Below are positions 44,511 through 54,464 of a stretch of 64,000 bases of DNA, in pieces. The DNA comes from Chitinophagaceae bacterium (GTDB taxonomy: Bacteria > Bacteroidota > Bacteroidia > Chitinophagales > Chitinophagaceae), in NCBI GenBank assembly GCA_016719165.1, contig JADKAJ010000004.1:186001-250000 (forward strand), written 5' to 3'. Both the position numbers and the translations under genes were made by a program. Below the pieces are notes generated by a model. The model saw only the letters and a list, made by a program, of their open reading frames with translations. It was not told the origin of the DNA and searched no databases. Positions within the stretch are counted from its first letter, which is position 1. Each line of letters starts with the position of its first letter.

Positions 44511-46199
44511 ATGAAAAAATTTTTACTCCCGTTATTGTTATGCACCGGCCTGCTGGCCCAATCGCAGGATTATAATAATGAATGGATTAATTATAATCTC
44601 ACTTATTATAAATTTAAAATCGGAGCTACCGGACTTTACAGGATCAGTCAGCCTACTCTTGCAACGCTGGGTATTGGAAACACACCTGCCGAGCATTTTC
44701 AATTGTGGAGAAACGGCCAACAAATACCTGTTTATACAACTGTTCAAACAGGACCAATGGGGGTTTCTGATTATATCGAATTTTGGGGTGAAATGAATGA
44801 TGGTAAGCCTGATAATCCACTTTACAGAAACCCGGATTTTCAGCTAAATGATAAATGGAGTTTGGAGACTGATACTGTTTCTTTCTTTCTTGCTATAAAT
44901 CCAGGTGGAAATAATTTACGTCTGGTTCCCACCAATAATACGTTACCATCTGCTTTACCTGCTGAACCATTTTTTATTCATACTGCCGGTAAATACTACA
45001 GGGAAAAACTAAATCCCGGGTATGCTGCTGTTGTCGGCGAATATGTTTATTCATCTTCTTATGACCAGGGCGAGGGGTGGACATCCAATGATCTTGGAAC
45101 TGGCGTTACAAGGCCTGAAAATCTTTCAAATCTTTATCCTTATACTGGCGCTGGTGCTCCTTCTCCATTAATTAAAGTCAATGCTACTGGTAATGCCTTA
45201 AACCCAAGGCAATTTGAAATAAAAATAAATGGAACCGTACTGTCTACGCAGACAATGGACTTTTTTGATTATAAAAAAGTACAGGCTGTATTTTCTGCTT
45301 CTTTAATAGGGGGTGGTGCTGCCAATGTTGAGGTTAAGAATCTTTGTACTCTTCCTAACGACAGAATGTCTATCGCTCAAACGGAATTGGTATATGCCCG
45401 CCAGTTTGATTTTGGAGGTGCTAATAATTTTTCCTTTGAACTACCTGCCAATACAGCAGGCAACTACCTTGAAATTAGTGGATTTAACCATGGAAGCATA
45501 GGCCCGGTTTTATATGATCTGACTAACGGTAAAAGATACGTTGGTGATGTAACAACTCCTTCTTTAGTTAAAATAGCGTTGGAACCGTCGTCTGTTAACA
45601 GGAAATTGTTGCTGGTAAGCCAGCATTCCTCATTTCCCGTTACCGCTGTTACATTATTGCAGCAACGAAATTTTGTTAACTATGCTGCTGCTTCAAACCA
45701 GGGAAACTATCTTATTATCTCTCATCCTGCTTTGATGAACGGGTCCGGAGGATCAAATCCTGTTGAGGACTATAAGAATTACCGTAGCTCTGCAGCTGGG
45801 GGTAGTCATAACGCAAAGATTTACCTGGTAGATGAATTATTTGATCAATTTGGGTATGGAATAAAGAAAAATCCTCTTGCATTAAGAAATTTTATACGTT
45901 GGACCCGGGCTACTTATAGCTCACCAGTTAAGAATGTGCTTCTTCTTGGGAAGGGATTAAATTATGTTCAGTACAGGGCATATGAAAGTAATCCGGATGT
46001 AGAAAGATTATCTTTCATTCCAACATTTGGTTACCCTGCATCTGACAATATGCTGGTAGCTGAACCCGGGCTTGATGGAATACCCAGGGTTCCGGTAGGA
46101 CGTATTTCAGCTATAAATGCAGATGAAGTGGCAGTTTATCTTGCAAAAGTTATTCAATATGAACAACAACAGGCTTTTTCATCTCCTCATTGCCGATAA
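44511..46199 (+). CDS. porU2: PorU2-like type IX secretion sortase, 5' part of frameshifted gene
   Basis: A 562-residue open frame with a signal peptide (about 1-18, ending AQSQ) and the N-terminal region of a C25 (gingipain-like) protein: NYNLTYYKFKIGATGLYRIS and LWRNGQQIPVY match the PorU/PorU2 N-terminus. It stops at 46199 just after VYLAKVIQYEQQQA. The +1 frame continues LLIADKAWMKN, the normal next block of the catalytic domain. A surplus T in the TTTTT run at 46175-46179 explains the break. The intact protein would be about 1700 residues. Confidence 0.75.
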   Translation: MKKFLLPLLLCTGLLAQSQDYNNEWINYNLTYYKFKIGATGLYRISQPTLATLGIGNTPAEHFQLWRNGQQIPVYTTVQTGPMGVSDYIEFWGEMNDGKPDNPLYRNPDFQLNDKWSLETDTVSFFLAINPGGNNLRLVPTNNTLPSALPAEPFFIHTAGKYYREKLNPGYAAVVGEYVYSSSYDQGEGWTSNDLGTGVTRPENLSNLYPYTGAGAPSPLIKVNATGNALNPRQFEIKINGTVLSTQTMDFFDYKKVQAVFSASLIGGGAANVEVKNLCTLPNDRMSIAQTELVYARQFDFGGANNFSFELPANTAGNYLEISGFNHGSIGPVLYDLTNGKRYVGDVTTPSLVKIALEPSSVNRKLLLVSQHSSFPVTAVTLLQQRNFVNYAAASNQGNYLIISHPALMNGSGGSNPVEDYKNYRSSAAGGSHNAKIYLVDELFDQFGYGIKKNPLALRNFIRWTRATYSSPVKNVLLLGKGLNYVQYRAYESNPDVERLSFIPTFGYPASDNMLVAEPGLDGIPRVPVGRISAINADEVAVYLAKVIQYEQQQAFSSPHCR

Positions 46200-49100
46200 A
46201 GCATGGATGAAAAATGTTGCACATGTAATTGGGGCAGCAGATGGAAGTCTTGGTGCGATACTCACAGCTGATATGAACAGGTATAAATCAATTATTTCTG
46301 ATACGTTGTTCGGGGCGGATGTACACACATTTAGTAAGGTTTCTTCTGCACCTGTGGAACAGGCGAGCAGTGAAAAGCTGTATCAATTATTTCAGGAAGG
46401 AATAGGGTTAATGACTTATTTTGGACACTCTTCTGCCACAACTCTTGAATTTAATCTAGATAATCCCGATCAATATAATAATCCGGGTAAATATCCGGTT
46501 ACGATTGTTATGGGATGTAATGCTGGTAATTTCTTTAATTTTAATACACTTCGCTTCATAACCAAAGAAACCTTATCTGAAAAATTTGTTTTAGCCAACC
46601 AGCGGGGCTCCATTGCATTTATAGCCAGTACCCATTTCGGTATTGTACACTACCTGGATATTTTCAATACCCGTACGATGACAGCTACTTCTGTATCTCA
46701 TTACGGGAAGACATTGGGTGAAATACTGATAGAATCAATTACACAGGTTTACAATCTGACTACGCAAAACGATTATTATGCCAGGTTTCATTGCGAGCAA
46801 ACCACACTGCACGGGGATCCGGCTTTAAAGTTTGATGCATCAACTCCGAAACCGGATTATGCCATTGAAGAGCAGTTGGTAAAAGTTAACCCCTCTTTTA
46901 TTTCAGTAGCAGAAACACATTTCAAGGTGGATGCGAAGTTCATGAACCTGGGCAAGGCTATAAACAAAAATATTGTTGTAGAAGTTAAAAGAACATACCC
47001 TAACCTGACTACGGAAGTAATCCGCAGAGATACCATACCCGGTATCCGTTTCATCGACTCTATTTTATATGCTATCGAAATCGTACCTACACGGGATAAG
47101 GGGTTGAATAAAATATCAATTTGTATTGATGCTGATAATGTGGTGGATGAGTTATATGAAACAAATAACTGCATTACAAAAGATGTGTTCATTTATGAGG
47201 ATGAGGCAAGGCCTGTTTATCCGTACACATATGCCATTATAAATAAGCAGGATATTAAACTGGTAGCTTCAACTGCCAATCCTTTCAGTGGGATAAAACA
47301 GTATACCATGGAAATGGATACTACTGAATTCTTCAATTCTCCAGCCAAAATCACCCGTACTATAAGTTCTACTGGCGGATTATTGGAGTTTACTCCGGGA
47401 GTTGCCTTTACAGACAGCACTGTTTATCACTGGAGGGTGGCACCAGTTCCTACCAGTGGCCAGCCTTCATGGAATAAGTCTTCTTTTGTGTATTTGAATA
47501 GTACTGGTCCTAATAGTAGTGACCTTGGGTATAATCAGTCTGACTTTTATCAACATACAAAGTCTGACTATGAAAGAATGCGCCTTGATTCTTCAGATCG
47601 TTCGTATAAGTTTGATAATGTTTATCAAAACTTATTCCTGCGAATGGGTACATATGTAACAAGTGGAGCGACCCAGCAGGCAGCACTTTCTGTTTCAATC
47701 AATGGAGTGACAGCCATCAGGCTTACTTGTTGGTTTCAATCATTGGTATTTAATGTTTTTGACCCTGTTAGTTTTAGGCCGTGGCAAAATACTGTTATAA
47801 GGCCAGCTACAAGTTTTCCTTCAGATTTAGGAGATGGAAGGTTTGGAAGTCATTCTCCAATGAATTTTTCAGGAGTTCTTGTGCCATTTAATTTTGAATA
47901 CAGGTATACCACTACTGAATTAAGGAAAAGAATGATGGATTTTATGAAGGATTCAATTCCTGATGGACATTATGTCGTCGTTCGAAATTTTACCCTGGAT
48001 TCTAATACTTTCGGGGGAGCACCTAACTTTCCTATTGCCTATGCAAATGATTGGGCTGCTGATGAAAATATTTATGGTACCGGAAATTCTTTGTATCACT
48101 ATTTAAAGAATGCCGGCTTTTCAGGTATCGACTCTTTTTACAGGGTCAGGCCCTGGGGGTTTGTATATAAAAAGAATGATCCGGGCTTTGTGCCGAGATG
48201 GCTAGTGGGAGATGGAGCATTTGATAATCCAACATTTTCAGTTGATTGTCCTACCAAGGATACAGTTGGCTATATTACTTCTCCTCTCTTTGGACCTGCC
48301 AGGTCATGGAAGCAATTAAAATGGAGAGGTAACAGTGAGCCTGCAGGCGATACAGCTACAGTAGATGTAATAGGAGTGAGGCAGGATGGGACAGAGCAGA
48401 TCATTTTCAGTAATTTGACCACTGCACAACAGAATTTCGATGTATCATCGATAGATCCGGTTCAATATCCATATGTTAAATTGAGGTTGAGATCGGAAGA
48501 CAATGTAAATTTTACACCTTACCAATTACGGTATTGGAGAATCACATACGTTCCGGTTCCGGAAGGAGCCATTGCGCCAAACCTGCATCTTGTTGTGAAG
48601 GATACACTTGAAGTAGGCGAGCCTTATAACTTTAAAGTAGGATTTAAGAATGTAAGCGAGGTGGCGTTTGACAGTCTTAAAGTAAAAATGGTGATTACTG
48701 ACAGGAATAATGTTCCGCATATTATTCCCATGCCCCGCAGGAGGCCATTGCCTGTAAACGATACATTACAAATTGGGTCGCTTGTAAATACAGGTGCAAT
48801 ACCAGGTCCCAATACTGTTTATATTGAAGCTAATCCGGATAATGATCAATTGGAGCAATATCATTTCAACAACTTCGCTTATCGAAGTTTATATGTTAAA
48901 CCAGATAGTCTGAACCCGTTATTGGATGTAACATTCGATGGTATCCATATTTTAAACCGGGATATCGTTTCCTCTAAACCGGATATCCTGGTAAAGCTGA
49001 AAGATGAAGCAAAATGGATGATTCTTGATGACACTTCCCTGCTGACATTGCAGGTAAGGTTTCCGAATGGTACATTAAGGAGATTTTACTTCAATAATGA

Positions 49101-49638
49101 TACGTTGCAGTTTAACCCGGCTGGCCAGGCTCCAAACCCGGATAATACCGCAACTATCAACTTCAAGCCATATTTCCAGCAAGATGGTGAATATGAAATG
49201 ATTATTACTGGTAAGGATAAAAGTAATAACGAAGCCGGTGCAATTGAGTATAGGGTCCTGTTCGAGGTTATTAATAAACCTATGATTTCAAATATGCTCA
49301 ATTATCCTAATCCGTTTACCACTTCTACAGCGTTTGTCTTTACCATTACGGGTAATGAGATTCCGCAGAATATTAAAATTGAGATTATGACGGTGACAGG
49401 TAAAATTGTAAGAGAGATCACCAAGGATGAATTGGGCCCCCTAAGGATTGGCAGAAATATCACTGAATTTAAATGGGATGGTACTGACCAGTATGGCCAA
49501 AAGCTGGCCAATGGAATTTACCTGTACAGAGTGGTTACCAATTTGAATGGCAAATCACTGGATAAATACAAGGCTCAAAATGACAATACAGATAAATATT
49601 TTAATAAAGGATACGGTAAGATGTACCTGATGCGATAA
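46117..49638 (+). CDS. porU2: PorU2-like type IX secretion sortase, 3' part of frameshifted gene
   Basis: A 1173-residue frame that holds the catalytic core and C-terminal domains. The likely C25 catalytic pair is His104 in YFGHSSATT and Cys134 in VMGCNAGNFF (numbering from 46117). CARDB-like and Ig-like segments follow, and the C-terminus (NYPNPFTTST... GRNITEFKWDGTDQYGQKLANGIYLYRV) is a FlgD-Ig/T9SS sorting-type domain. PorU-type sortases remove such domains from cargo and attach it to the cell surface. The ATG at 46117 is out-of-frame noise; real homology starts near 46180. A terminator lies 20 bp after the stop. Confidence 0.78.
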   Translation: MQMKWQFILQKLFNMNNNRLFHLLIADKAWMKNVAHVIGAADGSLGAILTADMNRYKSIISDTLFGADVHTFSKVSSAPVEQASSEKLYQLFQEGIGLMTYFGHSSATTLEFNLDNPDQYNNPGKYPVTIVMGCNAGNFFNFNTLRFITKETLSEKFVLANQRGSIAFIASTHFGIVHYLDIFNTRTMTATSVSHYGKTLGEILIESITQVYNLTTQNDYYARFHCEQTTLHGDPALKFDASTPKPDYAIEEQLVKVNPSFISVAETHFKVDAKFMNLGKAINKNIVVEVKRTYPNLTTEVIRRDTIPGIRFIDSILYAIEIVPTRDKGLNKISICIDADNVVDELYETNNCITKDVFIYEDEARPVYPYTYAIINKQDIKLVASTANPFSGIKQYTMEMDTTEFFNSPAKITRTISSTGGLLEFTPGVAFTDSTVYHWRVAPVPTSGQPSWNKSSFVYLNSTGPNSSDLGYNQSDFYQHTKSDYERMRLDSSDRSYKFDNVYQNLFLRMGTYVTSGATQQAALSVSINGVTAIRLTCWFQSLVFNVFDPVSFRPWQNTVIRPATSFPSDLGDGRFGSHSPMNFSGVLVPFNFEYRYTTTELRKRMMDFMKDSIPDGHYVVVRNFTLDSNTFGGAPNFPIAYANDWAADENIYGTGNSLYHYLKNAGFSGIDSFYRVRPWGFVYKKNDPGFVPRWLVGDGAFDNPTFSVDCPTKDTVGYITSPLFGPARSWKQLKWRGNSEPAGDTATVDVIGVRQDGTEQIIFSNLTTAQQNFDVSSIDPVQYPYVKLRLRSEDNVNFTPYQLRYWRITYVPVPEGAIAPNLHLVVKDTLEVGEPYNFKVGFKNVSEVAFDSLKVKMVITDRNNVPHIIPMPRRRPLPVNDTLQIGSLVNTGAIPGPNTVYIEANPDNDQLEQYHFNNFAYRSLYVKPDSLNPLLDVTFDGIHILNRDIVSSKPDILVKLKDEAKWMILDDTSLLTLQVRFPNGTLRRFYFNNDTLQFNPAGQAPNPDNTATINFKPYFQQDGEYEMIITGKDKSNNEAGAIEYRVLFEVINKPMISNMLNYPNPFTTSTAFVFTITGNEIPQNIKIEIMTVTGKIVREITKDELGPLRIGRNITEFKWDGTDQYGQKLANGIYLYRVVTNLNGKSLDKYKAQNDNTDKYFNKGYGKMYLMR

Positions 49639-49657
49639 AACGTTTTTATTGGTAAGG

Positions 49658-49690
49658 AAAGGGTTGTCCCATCCGGGACGACCCTTTTTC
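49658..49690 (+). terminator. Rho-independent terminator of porV2-porU2
   Basis: Stem AAAGGGTTGTCCC / GGGACGACCCTTT (one wobble), loop ATCC, T tract following. Confidence 0.82.
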
Positions 49691-49722
49691 TTTAATCGTA
49701 AACTAAAGAATAGTCTAAACGT

Positions 49723-49730
49723 TACTTTTG
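49723..49730 (+). promoter_or_regulatory. -7 promoter box for hscA
   Basis: TACTTTTG, an exact TAnnTTTG match, 16 bp before ATG 49747. Confidence 0.5.
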
Positions 49731-49746
49731 TATATTTCTGAGAATT

Positions 49747-51606
49747 ATGGCAAAGATTGGAATCAATATAGCAACAGGAAGTCTGCAAAAACAGGAAATG
49801 ATTGTGGGTATCGACCTGGGGACCACTAATAGCCTGGTAGCAATAATCCATCCAGATACAAAACAACCGGTTGCCCTGAAAGAATTTGACGGGTTATCCC
49901 TTGTTCCTTCTATTATTCATTTTGATACTTCGGGACAAATCACTGTCGGGGATGATGCTAGAAAATATTTGCTTAAGGAACCCCATAATACTATTTTTTC
50001 TATTAAGCGATTAATGGGAAAATCCTACAGGGATGTTCAAAATCAGTCGTCTTTTTTCAGCTATAAGATAATTGATGATAATACCGAAGGGTTAGTAAAA
50101 ATAATGGTCGGCGATAAATTTTATTCACCAGTTGAGCTATCTTCTTATATATTGAAAGAGCTGAAAACAAGAGCTGAGCATATTTTAAAGACACCTGTCA
50201 CGAAGGCTGTTATAACAGTGCCTGCTTATTTTAACGATGCGCAAAGACAGGCTACAAGGGATGCCGGGAAATTGGCTGGTCTTGATGTTTTACGGATCAT
50301 TAATGAACCGACTGCTGCAAGCCTTGCTTATGGCATGGGGTTGAAAAAGGAGGAAACGAAGACAATTGCAGTATATGACCTTGGTGGCGGAACTTTTGAT
50401 ATATCTGTGCTACGGATTACCGGTGGAATTTTCGAAGTGCTTTCTACCAATGGGGATACTTATCTGGGAGGAGATGATTTTGACAGGCAGATACTCATCC
50501 ATTGGTGCAAAGAATTAGGTATTACCGAGGATGAATTAGCAAACCATAAAGCTCTTGCCCAGGAATTACGGTTAGTGGCAGAAGAGGCTAAAAAAGTTCT
50601 TAGTACATCAGATGAGTTTATTGGATCAGTGGCAGAGCAGGAAGTCAAATTGACAAAAGCCCGTTTTGAAGATATGATTAGGCCACTTGTTCAAAGAACA
50701 ATTGATTCCTGTAGAAATGCCTTGCAGGATGCAGAATTGTCGATACGGGAAATAGATGAAGTGGTTATGGTGGGTGGCTCTACAAGGGTACCGCTCGTTA
50801 AAGAAAGCGTAAGCAGATTTTTTAATAAACAGGTGCATGATTCATTGGACCCGGATGAAGTAGTGGCATTAGGTGCTGCCGTACAGGCCGATATTTTGGC
50901 TGGTAACAACAAAGATTTTCTGTTGCTTGATATTACTCCTTTGTCACTGGGTATAGAAACTATGGGTGGCCTGATGGATGTGCTGATTCCCCGTAATTCT
51001 AAAATCCCTTCAAAAGCAGGAAGACAATACACAACCCAGAAAGATGGACAGGGTAGTATGAGGATTTCTGTTTACCAGGGGGAACGAGATCTTGTAAAAG
51101 ATAACAGGAAACTCGCTGAGTTTAATCTGACTGGTATTCCGGGAATGCCTGCAGGTCTTCCCAAAGTTGAGGTTTCCTTTTTGGTGAATGCAGATGGTAT
51201 ATTAGTGGTAAAAGCAAAAGAAATACGTAGCGGGGTTGAACAAAGTATTGAAGTTAAGCCACAGTATGGCCTTACCGATACTGAGGTGGAACGGTTATTA
51301 ATGGATTCAATTACTCATGCTAAAGAAGATATGATGACCAGGGCATTAGTAGAAGCACAAACAGAAGGGCAACAATTACTGGAAGTTACTTCGCAGTTCA
51401 TTTTAAAAAATCCTGGATTCTTAACACTAGCAGAGCAAAATGAAACAGAACATGCAATTAAGGCTCTTCGCGAAGTAATGGATACGGGAACAAAAGATGA
51501 AATACAGGCCGCCATTGAAAAGCTTAATGAAGTGTCAAGACCTTATGCAGAACGGCTTATGGATAAATCGGTTCAATCTGCATTAAAGAATACGAAAATT
51601 AAGTAA
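49747..51606 (+). CDS. hscA: Fe-S cluster assembly chaperone HscA (Hsp70 family)
   Basis: A 619-residue Hsp70-type ATPase. The nucleotide domain shows IGIDLGTTNS-like VGIDLGTTNSLVA near residue 19, AVITVPAYFNDAQRQATRDAG, AVYDLGGGTFDIS and VGGSTRVPLV. The substrate domain is shorter than DnaK's and the EEVD-like or Gly-rich DnaK tail is missing, which fits HscA. HscA helps IscU hand over Fe-S clusters. No iscU or hscB is adjacent, so assignment rests on the protein. It ends 2 bp from the convergent methyltransferase. Confidence 0.88.
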   Translation: MAKIGINIATGSLQKQEMIVGIDLGTTNSLVAIIHPDTKQPVALKEFDGLSLVPSIIHFDTSGQITVGDDARKYLLKEPHNTIFSIKRLMGKSYRDVQNQSSFFSYKIIDDNTEGLVKIMVGDKFYSPVELSSYILKELKTRAEHILKTPVTKAVITVPAYFNDAQRQATRDAGKLAGLDVLRIINEPTAASLAYGMGLKKEETKTIAVYDLGGGTFDISVLRITGGIFEVLSTNGDTYLGGDDFDRQILIHWCKELGITEDELANHKALAQELRLVAEEAKKVLSTSDEFIGSVAEQEVKLTKARFEDMIRPLVQRTIDSCRNALQDAELSIREIDEVVMVGGSTRVPLVKESVSRFFNKQVHDSLDPDEVVALGAAVQADILAGNNKDFLLLDITPLSLGIETMGGLMDVLIPRNSKIPSKAGRQYTTQKDGQGSMRISVYQGERDLVKDNRKLAEFNLTGIPGMPAGLPKVEVSFLVNADGILVVKAKEIRSGVEQSIEVKPQYGLTDTEVERLLMDSITHAKEDMMTRALVEAQTEGQQLLEVTSQFILKNPGFLTLAEQNETEHAIKALREVMDTGTKDEIQAAIEKLNEVSRPYAERLMDKSVQSALKNTKIK

Positions 51607-51608
51607 AC

Positions 51609-52301
51609 TCAGAGGTTTATGACAAGGCACCAGTCACCAGCACAATTAATACATGTTGCGTCTTTATAACCGAATTGGTGTATTAAATATTCTTTTTCCG
51701 GGAAAAAATGCAAATGAAGGTCCAGCGTATAATAAAAATAACGTTGTTTAGGTGTCACGATTATTAGTTGTTTTCTGGCAACCCTTTTTAATTCTGCTAC
51801 TGCTTTTTCGATACTTCTTATATGTTCAATTGTATGATGACAGGTTACAATGTCGAATGATTTGTCTTCAAACGGAAGTTGCTCAATATTACCTTGTTTA
51901 TAAGTTATGTTTTTTATGGGGGAAGATTCAAAAACGTCACATCCTGTCAATGAATAGTTTGTCTTTTCTGCCAGTATGGATAACCAGAATCCTCTTCCAC
52001 AACCAACATCCAGTAAATTACTGCTGTTGGTTGACAGGTTATCTAGCATCAGGTTAATACATTTATTAGTAAGGTCTGAAGGCCGGTCAGTGGCTCTGCA
52101 GTTCAATTCCCGGTATATTTTGTTGAATTCTTTATCAGTTAATTGCCATGCAATTTTTTTAAAATTCATGTAAGTATTAATATTCTTTCCTTTGAACCAG
52201 TACCAGAAAAAAGGATACATGAACCATCGGCTGTCACGGATAAATGCAGGCAGCCCGTCATCCATTATCGCCCTTATGGTATTAGTTATTCTTCTGTTCA
52301 T
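51609..52301 (-). CDS. Class I SAM-dependent methyltransferase
   Basis: A 230-residue methyltransferase. Motif I is LLDVGCGRGFWLSIL near residue 100, the acidic loop is CDVFESSP, and FDIVTCHHTIEHI is the motif II/III core (Methyltransf_11/25 type). An N-terminal ~80-residue extension carries aromatic stretches (WFMYPFFWYWF) that may touch the membrane. It overlaps the YfhO-like gene by 20 bp. Start ATG 52301 (MNRRITNTIR); the extension to 52334 is rejected. Substrate probably a lipid or sugar in the local glycan cluster (inference). Confidence 0.85.
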   Translation of the reverse strand: MNRRITNTIRAIMDDGLPAFIRDSRWFMYPFFWYWFKGKNINTYMNFKKIAWQLTDKEFNKIYRELNCRATDRPSDLTNKCINLMLDNLSTNSSNLLDVGCGRGFWLSILAEKTNYSLTGCDVFESSPIKNITYKQGNIEQLPFEDKSFDIVTCHHTIEHIRSIEKAVAELKRVARKQLIIVTPKQRYFYYTLDLHLHFFPEKEYLIHQFGYKDATCINCAGDWCLVINL

Positions 52302-54462
52302 TTTTTTCTTTGCGGTTAAAATAAAATAAGCCAAGAATTAAGAAAAGAATTGGTGCTATTGCTGAAAATTTTATATAATCTGCATTGTATCTAAATTTAA
52401 TCTGATTGTTTCCGGCAGGTAAATATAGGCCCATGAAAGACAGGTTTGTACGGTATATTGGCACTTTTTTACCATTAATACTGGCTTCCCAGTTCTTGTA
52501 ATCGTTTTGGAGAAATACAAGGAATTCAGCATTGTTGCTTTTTGTATTAAGTTCAACAGTTCCGGGTAAAAATCGTAAAACTGAAATATTGTTATTTGAC
52601 AACGATGTATTGTTGCCAGGCTCGAATGGTAAATTGGCTATTGCAGCTTTCTGAGAAGAGGAAGATGATATAAAAATAGCTGTATCTTTTAATTTGTAAA
52701 TAGTATCTGCAAAATAGAATAATGGATATTTGATAATTTTATTTTTAAAAGCTGAATAGTCCCAAAAGGATTCCTGCGTGGAAAGATTTGCAGGAGTGAT
52801 CACATAATCGGATCGTCCGGGTTTTTTATTATAAGGGTTCAAACACCCTATTTCATCAAAATACTTCATTCCGTGAATAGAATACTCTTCAATCGTACTT
52901 TCTAAATCAGGGACTGGATAACCCGCAGGCTGGGCATTTAGTATAGATTGTGCCACAGATGGCGGTGACATCCTAACATAAGTCAATGGCAGCATCAATT
53001 GGGCCACTGCTGCCATCTCTGCACAGATAATAAGAGCAAGATATTTTTTTAATAAATTCCTATTTACAAGTTTTCTAGTGATTGCCAGAGTTAGTATAAG
53101 TAAAAGAGAGTTTAGCAATAAAAAATCTGAAAAAGAGATACTGGTAAATCCGTTTTTAATTATATCTCTATCTGGAAGGGAAGGGTCGGATAGCCATTTC
53201 AACAGGTTGGTCCCGATATCACTATTTAGCATGCCAATTACGAGTAAAATTAGACTCATTAACAAAAGTGAATTTGTTATGCGTATTAGTTTGAACCGGA
53301 AAGTTTCTGGTTCTGCCAGGTACCTGTTTAATGCAAATCCCGAAAGTAACTGTCCTGCGAATATGAAAAATAATTTGGCATTAGCAGGGTGACGGAAACT
53401 ATCCATAAAGGGTAACAGGTAATAGCTGGCAACACGAATGATTCCTAACTTGCCAAGGCTGAATACAAAAAAGAAAATAAATGCACCGATAAGAAATTTC
53501 TGAAGTTGCGTTTTTTCTTTATAATAGAATAAATAAAAGATAAAAAAGATTAATGAAATAATGCCTATGTAGCAGTTTCTTATTAATGGGTCTGTATTTT
53601 GGTAAATTGTAATTCGTTGTGTCGGCCAGGGGGTTATAAATGAGATAAGGTTAACAGGTGATAGTGAATTTGAAAGAGCATCGTCCAGTGAAACTCCATT
53701 CCCCCGGTTAATAGAAGATAGGAAAGGCAGGTATGATAACAAAGCTGGCAAGCTGAGGACCAGGAAACTTATTCCCGCAATTACAATTTGCTTTGTAAAT
53801 AAACTGGCTGATGTTTTAAGCCTGTTATTTTTTTTATGGTTAAAGAAAAGAAATAGTATAAGGGCGGCTATAAAATAAGAAACTAATATAAAATCAGCCG
53901 GGTATGCACAAAGAAGCATCAGGGCGGAGGATAAACCTAGCAGAAAACTGTCTTTCGCTTTGAATGTTTCGAAAGCACGCAGTGCAAAAAGAAACACAAG
54001 AGGAAGAAATGAAGCAGCATAGAGCCAGTTTAAAAACTGCCCGGCATCGGTAATATAGCCGCTAAGCATGTAGGCTGCTGAAAGAGAAAGAACAACTGCT
54101 CTGTCAAGTTTAAAATGCCGTAAAAGATGATACATGCTCAGGCCTGAAATAATAATTGTAATTATGGTTTCCACCTGAAGCCAGTAGATATCGTACTTCC
54201 TGAAAATGCTTAGTAACAATACAATGGGATTCCAGACACCTGCCTGCATATCACCATGAACCGGGTAGCCCATGTTAATGTATGGTGACCATAGCGGGAA
54301 AATTCCGTTCTGGATCGCTTCACTTGTATTATAGCGAAGCGCCATGAAGTAATTAATAGCATCATTCTTTACACTGAAAATCATGAAGGAGACCGGCCAA
54401 TAGGCAATGATGGCCAGCAATAAAATAAAAATATAATCCTGGGTCCTTTTATTTTTCAGCAT
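52282..54462 (-). CDS. YfhO-like polytopic membrane protein
   Basis: A 726-residue protein with 12 or more membrane helices and a soluble C-terminal domain (NNAEFLVFLQNDYKNWEASINGKKVPI) before a last helix. This is the layout of the YfhO family, thought to act in glycosylation of lipoteichoic acid or other lipid-linked glycans in Gram-positives; in Bacteroidota the role is unknown. The LWSPYINMGYPVHGDMQ segment near residue 60 is the family loop with likely catalytic acid residues. I use ATG 54462, 2 bp after the GT2 stop. Confidence 0.83.
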   Translation of the reverse strand: MLKNKRTQDYIFILLLAIIAYWPVSFMIFSVKNDAINYFMALRYNTSEAIQNGIFPLWSPYINMGYPVHGDMQAGVWNPIVLLLSIFRKYDIYWLQVETIITIIISGLSMYHLLRHFKLDRAVVLSLSAAYMLSGYITDAGQFLNWLYAASFLPLVFLFALRAFETFKAKDSFLLGLSSALMLLCAYPADFILVSYFIAALILFLFFNHKKNNRLKTSASLFTKQIVIAGISFLVLSLPALLSYLPFLSSINRGNGVSLDDALSNSLSPVNLISFITPWPTQRITIYQNTDPLIRNCYIGIISLIFFIFYLFYYKEKTQLQKFLIGAFIFFFVFSLGKLGIIRVASYYLLPFMDSFRHPANAKLFFIFAGQLLSGFALNRYLAEPETFRFKLIRITNSLLLMSLILLVIGMLNSDIGTNLLKWLSDPSLPDRDIIKNGFTSISFSDFLLLNSLLLILTLAITRKLVNRNLLKKYLALIICAEMAAVAQLMLPLTYVRMSPPSVAQSILNAQPAGYPVPDLESTIEEYSIHGMKYFDEIGCLNPYNKKPGRSDYVITPANLSTQESFWDYSAFKNKIIKYPLFYFADTIYKLKDTAIFISSSSSQKAAIANLPFEPGNNTSLSNNNISVLRFLPGTVELNTKSNNAEFLVFLQNDYKNWEASINGKKVPIYRTNLSFMGLYLPAGNNQIKFRYNADYIKFSAIAPILFLILGLFYFNRKEKNEQKNN

Positions 54463-54464
54463 AC

